NCBI GenBank assembly: GCA_016866215.1
Contig: VGNE01000004.1
Span: 1 to 64,000, forward strand
Reading direction: 5' to 3'
Origin: Chloroflexota bacterium
GTDB lineage: Bacteria > Chloroflexota > Anaerolineae > Anaerolineales > Villigracilaceae
DNA: 64,000 nt
Translations under genes and position numbers: made by a program
The notes under the pieces: generated by a model
The model's input: the letters and a program-made list of their open reading frames with translations, nothing else
The model's database searches: none
Told to the model about the DNA's origin: nothing
Shown here: positions 53,597-63,400 of the stretch, piece by piece
Layout: the number at the start of each line of letters is the position of its first letter
Numbering within the stretch: position 1 is the stretch's first letter

Positions 53597-55456
53597 TTAC
53601 GCTTCCCCCATTTGTTCCTTCACCTTCTTGGTTTGTTTGCCGCGTTCATCTGTTGTCAGAATGCGCTTGCGAATGCGATAGTTTTCAGGCGTTATTTCCA
53701 GTAATTCATCGTCCGAAAGATATTCAATTGCTTCGTCCAAACTCATGGCTCGCGGCGGTGTCAGGCGGATTTCCATATCGCCGCCTGATGCGCGCATATT
53801 GGTCAGATGTTTCTTTTTGCACACATTGATCGGAATATCCTGTCCGCGCGCATTTTCGCCGACCACCATGCCTTCATAAACACTGACTCCCGGTCCCACG
53901 AATAACTGCCCGCGTTCTTCCGCGCTCTTAAGAGAGTAAGCTGTGGTCACGCCTGCTTCCCAGGCCACAATGGAACCTCTCGGACGTGAAGCCATCGGGC
54001 CGGCTAATTCATCATATCCATGAAAGATCGTGTGCATGACGCCTTCGCCGCGTGTGGATGTGAGAAACTGATAACGGAAACCAAGCAAGCCGCGAGTCGG
54101 GACGATATACACAATGCGCGTCATCCCCTGACCTGCATCATGCATCTCGGTCATTTTGCCGCGCCTGCTCCCCAGCATTTCCACGACAACGCCGACAGTT
54201 TCATTGCTGGTCTCGACATGCACTTCTTCATACGGCTCAAGCAAAGCGCCGTCTTCGGCCTTGTGATATATCACCTCAGGTCGCGATACTTGAAATTCAT
54301 ACCCTTCGCGGCGCATGGTTTCGATGAGGATACCCAAATGCAATTCACCGCGGCCTGAGACTAAAAAGTTTTCCGCTGAATCAGTTTCTTCCACGCGCAA
54401 GGAAACATTCGTGCGCAGTTCTTCAAATAATCGTTCACGCAGTTTACGGGATGTACCCCATGTGCCTTCCCTACCGGTAAACGGGGATGTATTTACACCA
54501 AAGGTCATGCGCACCGTTGGTTCTTCGACTTTAATGGTCGGCAACGCAACGGGGTTTGCTGGATCGGCAAGGGTTTCACCGATCGCAATCCCTTCGAGAC
54601 CAGCCAGCGAAACAATATCGCCTGCTTTGACTTCGTCTATTTCGATCTTGTTCAAACCTTTGAAAGTATAAAGATAACGCGCGCTTTCAGGCAGGATCGT
54701 TCCGTCCAATTTCATGCGCGCCATCTTTTGCCCGGCCTTGATCGTACCCGCGAAGACGCGGCCAATGGCCGTCACGCCGCGATAATCGTCATAGCCAAGC
54801 ATGGTGACGAGCAACTGCAGAGGCGCATCAGGATCCACTTTGGGAGCGGGGATATGCTTGAGGATCACATCAAACAAAGGCTGCAGATCAGGCCCGAGGT
54901 CCGGAGAAAGACCCGCCTTTCCAGCAGTCGCCTGAGCATAGATGACGGGAAAATCCGCCTGATCTTCAGTAGCGCCAAGTTCGATGAATAAGTCAAAGGT
55001 TTCGTTGAGCACGCGCGCTGGCTCTGCATCTTTACGATCCACTTTGTTAATTACAACTACAGCTTTATGCCCCATATCAAGGGCTTTCTTTAACACAAAA
55101 CGGGTTTGGGGCATGGGGCCTTCCGCCGCGTCAACGAGCAAAAGAACGCCATCCACCATGTTCATCACGCGTTCCACTTCGCCGCCGAAATCGGCATGGC
55201 CGGGCGTATCCACGATGTTGATCTTAATGGGTTGATTGGTGACAGGATCAATTAGGGAGATGGCGGTGTTCTTGGCGAGGATGGTAATGCCGCGCTCGCG
55301 TTCGAGGTCATTGGAATCCATGACGCGCTCTTCAACATGTTGATGTTCGCGGAACGTGTGCGATTGACCGAGCAATCCATCCACGAGGGTGGTCTTGCCG
55401 TGGTCAACGTGCGCGATAATGGCGATATTACGGAGATCAGTTCTTTCGATTTGCAT
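53597..55456 (-). CDS. typA: Translational GTPase TypA/BipA
   Basis: A 619-residue ribosome-associated GTPase used in ribosome assembly and stress growth. The G1 motif is [16 protein letters not shown], switch II/G3 is [17 protein letters not shown]4 is INKVDR, and domain V and the C-terminal BipA-specific domain ([20 protein letters not shown], then [20 protein letters not shown]) are present. The length is normal. The 377-base region upstream holds a terminator-like hairpin in its leader and the divergent tRNA promoter. Confidence 0.97.
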   Translation of the reverse strand: MQIERTDLRNIAIIAHVDHGKTTLVDGLLGQSHTFREHQHVEERVMDSNDLERERGITILAKNTAISLIDPVTNQPIKINIVDTPGHADFGGEVERVMNMVDGVLLLVDAAEGPMPQTRFVLKKALDMGHKAVVVINKVDRKDAEPARVLNETFDLFIELGATEDQADFPVIYAQATAGKAGLSPDLGPDLQPLFDVILKHIPAPKVDPDAPLQLLVTMLGYDDYRGVTAIGRVFAGTIKAGQKMARMKLDGTILPESARYLYTFKGLNKIEIDEVKAGDIVSLAGLEGIAIGETLADPANPVALPTIKVEEPTVRMTFGVNTSPFTGREGTWGTSRKLRERLFEELRTNVSLRVEETDSAENFLVSGRGELHLGILIETMRREGYEFQVSRPEVIYHKAEDGALLEPYEEVHVETSNETVGVVVEMLGSRRGKMTEMHDAGQGMTRIVYIVPTRGLLGFRYQFLTSTRGEGVMHTIFHGYDELAGPMASRPRGSIVAWEAGVTTAYSLKSAEERGQLFVGPGVSVYEGMVVGENARGQDIPINVCKKKHLTNMRASGGDMEIRLTPPRAMSLDEAIEYLSDDELLEITPENYRIRKRILTTDERGKQTKKVKEQMGEA

Positions 55457-55555
55457 TTGTTAGTCCAGTGGTTTGGTAGTTGAATGGTTTTGTAGTTTGG
55501 TGGTTGAGTACAGCAGTTCGATAGTTGAGAAGTGTTTGACGTGTCACTCATAAGA

Positions 55556-55590
55556 CACACAAAAACCCCCGCCGGGAAAAGGCCGAGGGC
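55556..55590 (-). terminator. Terminator-like hairpin in the typA leader (possible attenuator)
   Basis: Read on the minus strand, CCCTCGGCC, a pyrimidine loop and GGCGGGGG (paired over six bases with one G-U, then interrupted) are followed by TTTTTGTGTG. It lies about 100 bases before the typA ATG. No upstream minus-strand gene would need a terminator here, so attenuation of typA is possible. Confidence 0.5.
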
Positions 55591-55771
55591 TTGAAGTCAG
55601 TAATTCGGCGTGCGGGATGTATATTATCAGATTGTGATGGATTTGGGTAGGGCAGGAGACGCGAGTTGTGGTTTTAGGTCAAAATGACTCCTGCTGTGAA
55701 CGCATGTAGTTTTGTTGGCGTTTTGGTAATAGTCAAGCATGACGTATTCTTCATATTGACCATATAACTTG

Positions 55772-55800
55772 TTGACGCTCCCCTTTCCCTGCTTTATAAT
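55772..55800 (+). promoter_or_regulatory. Promoter of tRNA-Leu (and probably tig)
   Basis: TTGACG (55772-55777), a 17-base spacer, then TATAAT (55795-55800). Transcription would start near 55807, 27 bases before the tRNA. No terminator separates the tRNA from trigger factor, so read-through is likely. Confidence 0.85.
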
Positions 55801-55833
55801 TCCGCCGCTCATTGGATACAAAATCACGGTACC

Positions 55834-55915
55834 GGGGATGTGCTGGAACTGGCAGACAGGTGGCGCTTAGGACGCCATGCCGCAAGGCGTGTGGGTTCGA
55901 CTCCCACCATCCTCA
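55834..55915 (+). tRNA. tRNA-Leu (anticodon TAG)
   Basis: An 82-base tRNA. The acceptor stem GGGGATG/CATCCTC has one G-U pair and discriminator A. The anticodon stem TGGCG/CGCCA encloses loop CTTAGGA, so the anticodon is TAG. A variable arm with GCC/GGC around GCAA identifies a class II tRNA, and the T arm is GTGGG TTCGACT CCCAC. The 3' CCA is not encoded. It lies between its promoter and tig. Confidence 0.97.
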
Positions 55916-55969
55916 CTGTAAATAAACCAAAAGAACCCGAAGAACCCGGGTTTGAAAAAAAGAGGAACA

Positions 55970-57361
55970 TTGAAAATCGAAAAACAAATCCAGGAAGACC
56001 ACACCATCAAATTGATCGTGGAAGTGGAACCGGAAAAAATGATCGCCTACAAACGCCGGGCGGCGACGAAAATAGCATCACGTGGCAATATTCCCGGTTT
56101 TCGACCCGGCAAAGCGCCCTACGAAGTCGTCATCCGCACTTACGGAGAAGGGGCAATCACGGAACAGGCTGTTGACCTTTTCATAGATACAGAATATTCC
56201 AATATTCTCAAAGAAGCTGAAATCAATCCCGGCGCAGCTGGTTCACTCGAAACAATAGACAGCCTCGAACCGCCCAAATTCACATTCAAAGTGCCGCTCG
56301 CGCCCGAAGTGGATTTAGGCAATTATCATGCGGTCCGATTGCCTTATGAATGGAAAGTCCCGGAACAAAAAGAAGTTGATGCGGCTCTTGAAGATTTACG
56401 TCAAATGTACGCAACCACAGAAACCGTAGACCGAGCGATTGAATTCGGTGATTATGTTTTAGTAGACCTGAAATCTGAAACTACAGAACTCAACCGCACA
56501 GGTTTCGCAACCTTCGTCCGCAAGGAAGACCGCGACACTGAGTGGCCCTATAACGGCTTCGCAAAGGAACTTGTTGGGTTGAAGGCTGGCGAGAGTAAAA
56601 CGATCAACCATAAATTTCCCAAAGATTGGGAAGTGGAGGAGTTGAAAGGCAAAAGCGTTGAGATCGAAGTCACAGCCCGGACCGTGCGCGGCGTGACCCT
56701 GCCCGACCTGGATGACGAGCTCGCCAAAATGGCTGGAGCAGGCGATACACTGGAGTCCCTGATGGAAGCGGTCAAAAAAGATGTGGAAAAACGTTCACAG
56801 GCTGATTATGACGACAAGTATTTCGTCGAGTTGATCGAAAAGATCAAAGCAGGCGCAACCATTAAATATCACCAGCACACCGTTGAACACGAAGGCGAGC
56901 ATGTGCTTTCGGATTTGTCCAACCGCCTGGCGCAGAATAACTTGGATTTGGAGGCCTACTTCAAACTCCGTAATACCACCCGTGAGAAATTCATCGAAGA
57001 CGAAGTCCATCCCGTTGCAAAGAAACGCCTTGAACGCGGCTTGATCCTGGATGAGATCGTCCTCAGGGAAAAGATCCAACTGGATAATGAAACATTGGAT
57101 GCGGAATATAACACCACGATTAATAATCTTGTCCAGCAGGGATTGGACTTAAACAAGGTTCGCGGCGGACGCAAAGGACAGAAACAATTAAGCCAAGCCA
57201 TCGCCACAGAATCTGCCAGCCGTGTGATAACCCGCAAGGCGCTTGAGATGATCAAGTCCATTGCCATCGGCGAATATAAACCTGTTGAAGAGACGAAAGA
57301 AGAAGAGATGAAAGAAGAATTCACACCTGTGGAAGACGGGCAGGGAAAAGTTTTAGAGTAG
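55970..57361 (+). CDS. tig: Trigger factor (ribosome-associated chaperone)
   Basis: A 463-residue chaperone and peptidyl-prolyl isomerase. The ribosome-binding domain includes RGNIPGFRPGKAPYEVV (about 38-54), an FKBP-like domain lies at about 150-235 (FGDYVLVDLKS, PYNGFAKELVGLKAGESKTI), and the helical C-terminal chaperone arms follow. The TTG at 55970 is chosen because AGAGGA sits just before it and the protein then begins with MKIEKQIQEDH like other trigger factors; a TTG at 55952 would add six Lys/Arg-rich residues. clpP follows, the common Clp-trigger factor neighbourhood. Confidence 0.95.
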   Translation: MKIEKQIQEDHTIKLIVEVEPEKMIAYKRRAATKIASRGNIPGFRPGKAPYEVVIRTYGEGAITEQAVDLFIDTEYSNILKEAEINPGAAGSLETIDSLEPPKFTFKVPLAPEVDLGNYHAVRLPYEWKVPEQKEVDAALEDLRQMYATTETVDRAIEFGDYVLVDLKSETTELNRTGFATFVRKEDRDTEWPYNGFAKELVGLKAGESKTINHKFPKDWEVEELKGKSVEIEVTARTVRGVTLPDLDDELAKMAGAGDTLESLMEAVKKDVEKRSQADYDDKYFVELIEKIKAGATIKYHQHTVEHEGEHVLSDLSNRLAQNNLDLEAYFKLRNTTREKFIEDEVHPVAKKRLERGLILDEIVLREKIQLDNETLDAEYNTTINNLVQQGLDLNKVRGGRKGQKQLSQAIATESASRVITRKALEMIKSIAIGEYKPVEETKEEEMKEEFTPVEDGQGKVLE

Positions 57362-57568
57362 GCAATGTCGGAGGATGGCAGGCAGGTTTGGCCTCGACGC
57401 CTGCACTTGTATGCTGGTGCAAGTGTACGACCCGCAAAAAAACCAAGCAGGTCTATATCTCGACAAGCTCGACAACCGCCCGACCTTCATACAATGACAA
57501 CGTCTATCAATCTTTAATATAAATCCAACACAAATTGTGTAATATAGTCCCAACTTAAGGAGACAAAT

Positions 57569-58204
57569 ATGACCCCTGATTTCAAGAATGCCCGCATTGA
57601 GCAAAGTCGAAATGTAGTTCCAATGGTGGTAGAAAATACAGGCCGCGGTGAGCGCGCTTATGATATTTATTCGCTTCTGCTGCGCAATAACATTATCTTC
57701 CTCGGTACCCCCATTGATGACCAGGTCGCAAACGTGATCGTGGCGCAGTTACTTTTCCTGAACCACGAAGATCCTGAAAAGGAAATTCGCATTTACATCA
57801 ATTCACCCGGCGGACAAATTTACGCGGGACTCGCGATCTATGACACGATGCAGATCATCTCGAACCCGATCTGCACAGTGGCCGTGGGTGTGACCGCATC
57901 CTTCGGGACCGTGTTGCTGACTGCCGGAACGAAGGGCAGACGCTACGCCCTGCCACATGCCACTGTGCACATGCACCAGCCTCTCGGAGGCACACAGGGA
58001 CAGGCCACGGATATTGAAATTCAAGCCAGACAGATCTTACGGTTAAAGAGTTTGATAACTGGCATTCTTGCCAAACACACGGGTCAACCGCTTGAAGTGA
58101 TCGAGCGTGATGCTGATCGCGATTTCTACCTCGAAGCCCAACAGGCCGTGGATTATGGCTTGGTGGATCTGATCATCGAGACGCCTGAAAAAGTTGCAAA
58201 GTAG
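57569..58204 (+). CDS. clpP: ATP-dependent Clp protease proteolytic subunit
   Basis: A 211-residue ClpP. The catalytic Ser lies in [20 protein letters not shown], the His in [13 protein letters not shown], and the Asp in the segment [11 protein letters not shown] (or nearby DRDF). [19 protein letters not shown] is typical. The serine motif, ASFG instead of the usual ASMGA, is slightly divergent. AAGGAG precedes the ATG. It is probably co-regulated with tig; clpX is not in the window. Confidence 0.95.
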   Translation: MTPDFKNARIEQSRNVVPMVVENTGRGERAYDIYSLLLRNNIIFLGTPIDDQVANVIVAQLLFLNHEDPEKEIRIYINSPGGQIYAGLAIYDTMQIISNPICTVAVGVTASFGTVLLTAGTKGRRYALPHATVHMHQPLGGTQGQATDIEIQARQILRLKSLITGILAKHTGQPLEVIERDADRDFYLEAQQAVDYGLVDLIIETPEKVAK

Positions 58205-58232
58205 GTCAATTATCGGTAATCAGTGAGCAATG

Positions 58233-58262
58233 AAGACCTCGAGGAGAAATCTTCGAGGTCTT
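58233..58262 (+). terminator. Terminator-like hairpin after clpP
   Basis: A perfect ten-base stem AAGACCTCGA / TCGAGGTCTT encloses ten bases. The tail GCGTTTAT is only weakly T-rich, so termination may be partial or Rho-assisted. Confidence 0.6.
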
Positions 58263-58299
58263 GCGTTTATAATGAGGTCTCGATCCGATCTCGAAGGGC

Positions 58300-58432
58300 A
58301 TTCGATCTACCCTTCGACACGGTGAGCGAAAGTCGAACCGTCAGGACATCGCTCGACCATCGTAAATCGTAAATCCAAAACTTGTGTTGACGGTTCGTCT
58401 CGCTTCGCGGCTCACCGTATCGAAACATCGGA
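58300..58432. repeat. Two facing copies of the CGGTGAGC repeat family
   Basis: CCCTTCGACACGGTGAGCGA around 58310-58330 and the inverted GCTTCGCGGCTCACCGTATC at about 58401-58420 face each other, so the region can form a long imperfect hairpin. The same family is seen at 22481 and 30356. It lies between the clpP hairpin and the HAD gene. Confidence 0.65.
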
Positions 58433-58439
58433 AATAAAA

Positions 58440-59225
58440 ATGATTCCTGCAAACATAAAAGCCCTCATCCTTGATATGGACGGCGTGATCTGGAAAAGTG
58501 ATGCGCCAATTGGTGACCTCCCTGAAATTTTCGCGCGCATCCGTGAGCGCGGATTGAAATTTGTCTTTGCCACAAACAATGGGACAAAGACTCCCGAAGA
58601 ATATCAGCAGAAATTAGCTGATCTTGGCGTGGATATCGAACCATGGCAAGTCGTGACCTCTGCCATGGGAATTGCTTTCATGCTTGCCCAGAAATATCCC
58701 AAAGGTACGAAGATCTTCATGATCGGTGAGGACGGCATCCGTGTGGCACTCGAGGAAAAAGGCTTTGAGATCCTTTCAGTCGAAAATGCACCGGAGGCAA
58801 AAGCCGTCGTCATGGGCATTGATCGAGGCATTAATTTCCAAAAAGTTGCCGAAGCCACCTTGCTGGTGAGAGCGGGTATCCCGTTTTACACAACCAACAC
58901 GGATAGAACCTTCCCCACCCCGCGCGGAGAGATCCCGGGCTCAGGCGCGTGGCTCTCGGTCATCATAACCGCAACGGGTGTGGAACCGATCGTGGCGGGA
59001 AAACCGTTTCCGTATTTAATGGAACTGGCACTTGAAAAACTTGGGAAAAAGAAAGAAGATACCCTGGTCATTGGTGATAGACTTGAAACGGATATTGCGG
59101 CTGGTCAAAATGTAGGGTGTCCGACTGCATTGGTATTGAGCGGCGTTAGCAGGAAAGAACAAGCCGATCAGTGGATGCCACAACCTGATATGATCATGGA
59201 CAGCCTTTCGGTGTTGGTTTTATGA
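58440..59225 (+). CDS. HAD-superfamily hydrolase, subfamily IIA
   Basis: A 261-residue NagD/phosphoglycolate-phosphatase-like enzyme. Motif I is LILDMDGVIWKSDAPIGDLP, motif II is FATNNGTKTPEEY, and the C-terminal motifs are VAGKPFPYLMELAL and VIGDRLETDIAAGQNVGCPT, with the C2a cap between. It dephosphorylates small phosphate esters. Its stop overlaps the rlmN start (ATGA), so they are translated together, although their functions are not obviously linked. Confidence 0.93.
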   Translation: MIPANIKALILDMDGVIWKSDAPIGDLPEIFARIRERGLKFVFATNNGTKTPEEYQQKLADLGVDIEPWQVVTSAMGIAFMLAQKYPKGTKIFMIGEDGIRVALEEKGFEILSVENAPEAKAVVMGIDRGINFQKVAEATLLVRAGIPFYTTNTDRTFPTPRGEIPGSGAWLSVIITATGVEPIVAGKPFPYLMELALEKLGKKKEDTLVIGDRLETDIAAGQNVGCPTALVLSGVSRKEQADQWMPQPDMIMDSLSVLVL

Positions 59226-60292
59226 CCATGCAATTTATTTACGATCTTACGTTTTCTGAATTATCCAATGTTCTTAAAGAATGGGACCAACCCGCCTACC
59301 GCGCAAAACAGATCTGGCAGGGACTGTATCAACATTTATATAGCTCGCCAGCGCAATTTACGAATTTATCCAAATCCCTGCGCGAGAAGATGGCAGAGAA
59401 TTTGACCTTTATGCCTTTTACCGTGAAGGTCATTCAAGATTCTTCGGATGGTCACACCCGCAAGACCTTGTTTGAACTGCCTGATAAGAATTTGATCGAA
59501 GCGGTGTTGATGCATTACGAACAAACGTTTAACGTTGAACGTTCAACGTCCCCTCGAAGAACCCTCTGCATCTCCACACAGGCAGGCTGCGCAATGGGAT
59601 GTGTTTTTTGCGCCACAGGTCAGATGGGATTCAAACGCCATCTATCAAGCGGGGAGATCGTGGCACAAGTCATATTTTACGCGCAATTGTTGAAGGCTCA
59701 AAACGAAACAGTCAGCAATATTGTTTTTATGGGCATGGGCGAACCCTTTCATAATTACGAAAACACCATGTCTGCCATTGACAGGTTGAATGATTCCGAA
59801 GGCTGCAACTTCGGCGCAAGGCGCTTCACGATCTCAACGGTTGGGCTGGTGCCTCAAATCAGACGATTCGCGGATGAGCAAAGACAGGTCAACCTGGCCA
59901 TCTCCTTACATGCCGCCGATAATGACTCGCGCGTCGAAATGATGCCGATCAACAAGCGCTATAAAATTGATGAGTTACTGGAAGCCTGTAAATATTACGT
60001 CATGAAAACCAGCCGCCGAGTCTCATTTGAATGGGCATTGATCAACGGCATCAACGACACACCCGAAGTTGCAAAAAAACTGGCCGCCAAATTACGCGGA
60101 CTCATGTGCCATGTCAACGCCATCCCGCTAAATCCAACCGCAGGATACAACGGCAAAGCAACAAACCGTCAGCGGGCGATCCTTTTCAAAGAAACGCTGG
60201 AGCAGGCTGGAATTCCATGCACGATCCGCTTGCGGCGCGGCATTGATATCAACGCGGGATGTGGACAGTTGGCAGGAGCAAACTCGTCCTGA
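59222..60292 (+). CDS. rlmN: 23S rRNA (adenine-2503-C2)-methyltransferase RlmN, with in-frame palindrome insertion
   Basis: A 356-residue radical SAM methyltransferase that methylates A2503 of 23S rRNA and A37 of some tRNAs. The [4Fe-4S] motif is CAMGCVFCATGQMGF (about 122-136), MGMGEPF is present, and the C-terminal second catalytic Cys is in GIDINAGCGQLAG. Between VLMHYE and RTLCISTQ, where relatives have a short turn, there is an extra QTFNVERSTSPR stretch; its DNA is a palindrome at 59532-59549. It overlaps the HAD gene start to stop. The frame is intact. Confidence 0.95.
   Translation: MTMQFIYDLTFSELSNVLKEWDQPAYRAKQIWQGLYQHLYSSPAQFTNLSKSLREKMAENLTFMPFTVKVIQDSSDGHTRKTLFELPDKNLIEAVLMHYEQTFNVERSTSPRRTLCISTQAGCAMGCVFCATGQMGFKRHLSSGEIVAQVIFYAQLLKAQNETVSNIVFMGMGEPFHNYENTMSAIDRLNDSEGCNFGARRFTISTVGLVPQIRRFADEQRQVNLAISLHAADNDSRVEMMPINKRYKIDELLEACKYYVMKTSRRVSFEWALINGINDTPEVAKKLAAKLRGLMCHVNAIPLNPTAGYNGKATNRQRAILFKETLEQAGIPCTIRLRRGIDINAGCGQLAGANSS
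59532..59549. repeat. In-frame palindrome inside rlmN
   Basis: ACGTTGAACGTTCAACGT is a perfect 18-base palindrome. It encodes the middle of a loop before the iron-sulfur motif that is longer than expected for RlmN. Confidence 0.7.
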
Positions 60293-60405
60293 GCGGAGCC
60301 GCACGATCTTCGCGGCGCAGTCGAAGGACAGGATATATAAAAAGTTAAAGTCTCCAAATCACCCACCCTTCGACTGCGCTCCGCTTTGCTCAGGGCGAAG
60401 AGTAT
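60293..60405. repeat. Palindromic repeat, CTGAGCGGAG..CTTCGACTGCG family
   Basis: GTCCTGAGCGGAGCCG (about 60286-60301) and GCAGTCGAAGGACAGG are followed after 30 bases by CCCTTCGACTGCGCTCCGCT and GCTCAGGGCGAAG. The arms pair with each other, so a long hairpin follows rlmN. It is a close relative of 24890-24992. Confidence 0.6.
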
Positions 60406-60497
60406 TACTCTCACTTCCTATTAAACTTTTGCGACTATCATTGCACGAAAAAATTGATTGAAGTATGGTTAGTTAAATTTATCAAAGGTGAAACTCA

Positions 60498-63400
60498 ATG
60501 GATCAAAAACGAAACTGGCTCGAACGCCCCGTTCACTCGTCGCTCCCCGCGCTAACCAATGAGATTGTGATCTTCGCGGTCGTGATTTTGTTGGCATTTG
60601 TGACCCGCTTTTACGACCTTGGATCGCGCGTCATGAGTCACGATGAAGGTTTGCACACCTATTTTTCATGGCTGCTGTATCGTGGACAAGGCTACCAGCA
60701 TTCGCCGATGATGCATGGGCCTTTTCAATTTCACATCATCGCGCTGGCTTACTTTTTGTTTGGCGCATCTGATTTCACAGCGCGCATCCCTGTTGCTCTT
60801 TTTAGTATTGCAACTGTCTGGATGGTCTGGCATTGGCGCCGCTACCTCGGCAAATGGGGCGCGTTGATCGCCGGCTTTTTACTGGTCATTTCGCCCTTCA
60901 TGCTTTATTACGGACGTTATGTCCGCAACGAATCGTATGTCGGCTTCTCTGGCATTGTGATGTTATACGCCATCCTGCGTCACCTTGAGATTGGCGGTAA
61001 AAAATATCTCTTCATGCTGGCCGCCGCGCTCGCGCTTCACTTTACATCAAAAGAAACTTCGTTCATTTTTTCCGCCCAGGCGCTAATCTTTCTTGCAATA
61101 TATTTTATCGTGCAGGTTACGCGCCGTCCATGGATAAACGCAGAACGCGAATATCGCACCTTCATCATCGCACTTGCTGTCGCAGTCCTGCTCGCAGGCA
61201 GCGCAGCGGGATACGGACTCTACACCCGCGATGAGACCACGCTTTCAGGCAATGAGACTGCCGCCCCAAGCGATCCAACCGAGATGACATCGCCTCTGAC
61301 CCCGCCTGAGCCTGCTTCTCTTTCCCTGACAATGATCCTGGGTCTGGCCGCTTTTTCTGCGTTCATCGTCACCGCCTTCCTCCTCATTCGAGGCTACTCC
61401 TGGGAACGCATCCGTAACGAACGGTCCTTTGACCTGCTCATTGTCACAGGGACAATCGTCCTGCCGCAGTTAGCGGCCTTCCCCATAAAATTTTTGGAAA
61501 ATACGCTAAAAGTTACCCTGCCAACCACTGCCCCGGAGGTACAAGCCTTAAGTGCAGACCTGCGCTCCATTCTGATTATCGCCGGTTTCCTGCTCGGTAT
61601 GTTTATCATCTCTGCAATTATAGGTTTATTGTGGAACAAAGAAAAATGGTGGCAGACCGCCTTGATCTTCTGGGTTCCTTTCACCATTTTATATACCACT
61701 GTCTTCACCAACAGCGACGGTTTTTTCACAGGCACGATCGGCTCGCTCGGATACTGGATCGTTCAACAGGATGTAGAGCGCGGCAGCCAGCCCTGGTATT
61801 ACTATCTGCTGGTACAAATACCCATCTATGAATTCCTGCCTGCACTCGGCTTCATGCTTGCGCTCGCGCTTGGATATAAAAGAAAACCCGCAGTGTTGGT
61901 TGAAGCTGACGATGGAAAGGATGAAATCATTCATCGGTTCGAAGACCAGCATCAGGAAGAATCAAACTTCCCGAACACATTTAGTCTCCTGGTCTGGTGG
62001 TGCGTAATCAGTATCTTCGCATTCTCGTATGCTGGTGAGAGAATGCCCTGGCTGACCTACCATATAGCATGGCCGATGATCTTACTAACAGGCTGGGCAT
62101 TAGGGCGAGTGATTGACACAACCGACTGGCAAAAATTAAGCGAACAACGCTTCCCGCTCGCACTTGCAGCGCTTCCAGTATTTATTGCCAGCATAGCGGG
62201 AATGGCGCTCGCGATTAACGGGCCAACCCCGCCCTTTCAAGGAAAGGAACTGGCACATCTACAAGCAAGCGCGGCCTTCCTGCTGCCATTAATTACCACA
62301 GTCCTGAGCGTCGCCGGTATCATCTATTTCTTAAAAGAGTGGAACTTCAGGGAGATCAGGAACGCATTCGTTTTAATCTTCTTTGCTTTTTTAGCATTGC
62401 TCACTACCAGAGCTTCATTCCGCGCTTCATACATTACATACGACCAGGCCACTGAGTTCCTTGTTTATGCTCACGGTGCAACGGGTATCAAAGATATCAT
62501 CGAACAGGCGAAAGAAATCTCTGAGCGGACCACAGGCGGCATGGGAGTTGCCATCGCCTACGATGCCAGCGCTCCAGATACTGGCGTCTCATGGCCCTTC
62601 GTTTGGTATCTGCGCGATTTCACCAATCAGCGATCTTTCGACCAACCCACCCGCTCCTTACGCGATTCGGTCGTCATCATTGTGGACGAAAAGAATTTTG
62701 ACAAGATCGAACCAGCCATCGGCCCCGGTTATTACCGGGTGGATTACATCCGCATGTGGTGGCCGATGCAGGATTATTTTGGACTGGTTTATGACCGCGA
62801 TCCAAATACCTCATTCCCTGAAGATTACGCCTGTAACGGGTTGATGAGTTTTCTGAAATTACGAAAATCAAAAGATTATTCAAAGTTTTGCGAAGGATTC
62901 ACAAACCCTGATATTCGAGCAGGACTGGTGCAGATCTGGCTCAACCGTGACTACACTCTCTATGCGCAAGCCAAAGGACGCTCTGACCTGACCCTCTCTA
63001 CATGGTCGCCAGCCGATCGAATGCGCCTTTACATCCGCCAGGATGTTGCATCGCAAATTTGGAACTATGGTGTCGCACCTGCGGCCCTTGAAACAATAAT
63101 AGACCCGACCGAGGGGAAATACATTCTTCTCCCTGCTGACTTGATATTAGATTCAACACAAGCAAATCCAGTCGTATTAAATGGGCCGCGTTCGCTCGCC
63201 TTTGCCAAAGATGGCACAGTGTTTGTTGCCGACTCTCGCAACCACCGGATTTTGCATCTTGATATGACGGGGAAAACCATTCACGAATGGGGTACTTTTG
63301 CAGACGGGGTGAACACCCCCGCAGGGCCCGGGACATTCAACGAACCCTGGGGTGTCGCCATTGGACTAGATGGTTCGGTCTATGTGACCGATACATGGAA

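Larger units (their letters stand above)
55457..55833. other. Intergenic region between typA and tRNA-Leu
   Basis: Contains the typA leader with a terminator-like hairpin (55556-55590, minus direction) and the tRNA promoter (55772-55800, plus direction). A 66-codon minus-strand frame at 55627-55827 runs through the tRNA promoter, has no family resemblance, and is not accepted as a gene. Nothing else is recognised. Confidence 0.6.

Noticed and set aside
55627-55827. 66-codon minus-strand frame upstream of typA
   Set aside because: It spans the tRNA-Leu promoter and shows no recognisable domain.
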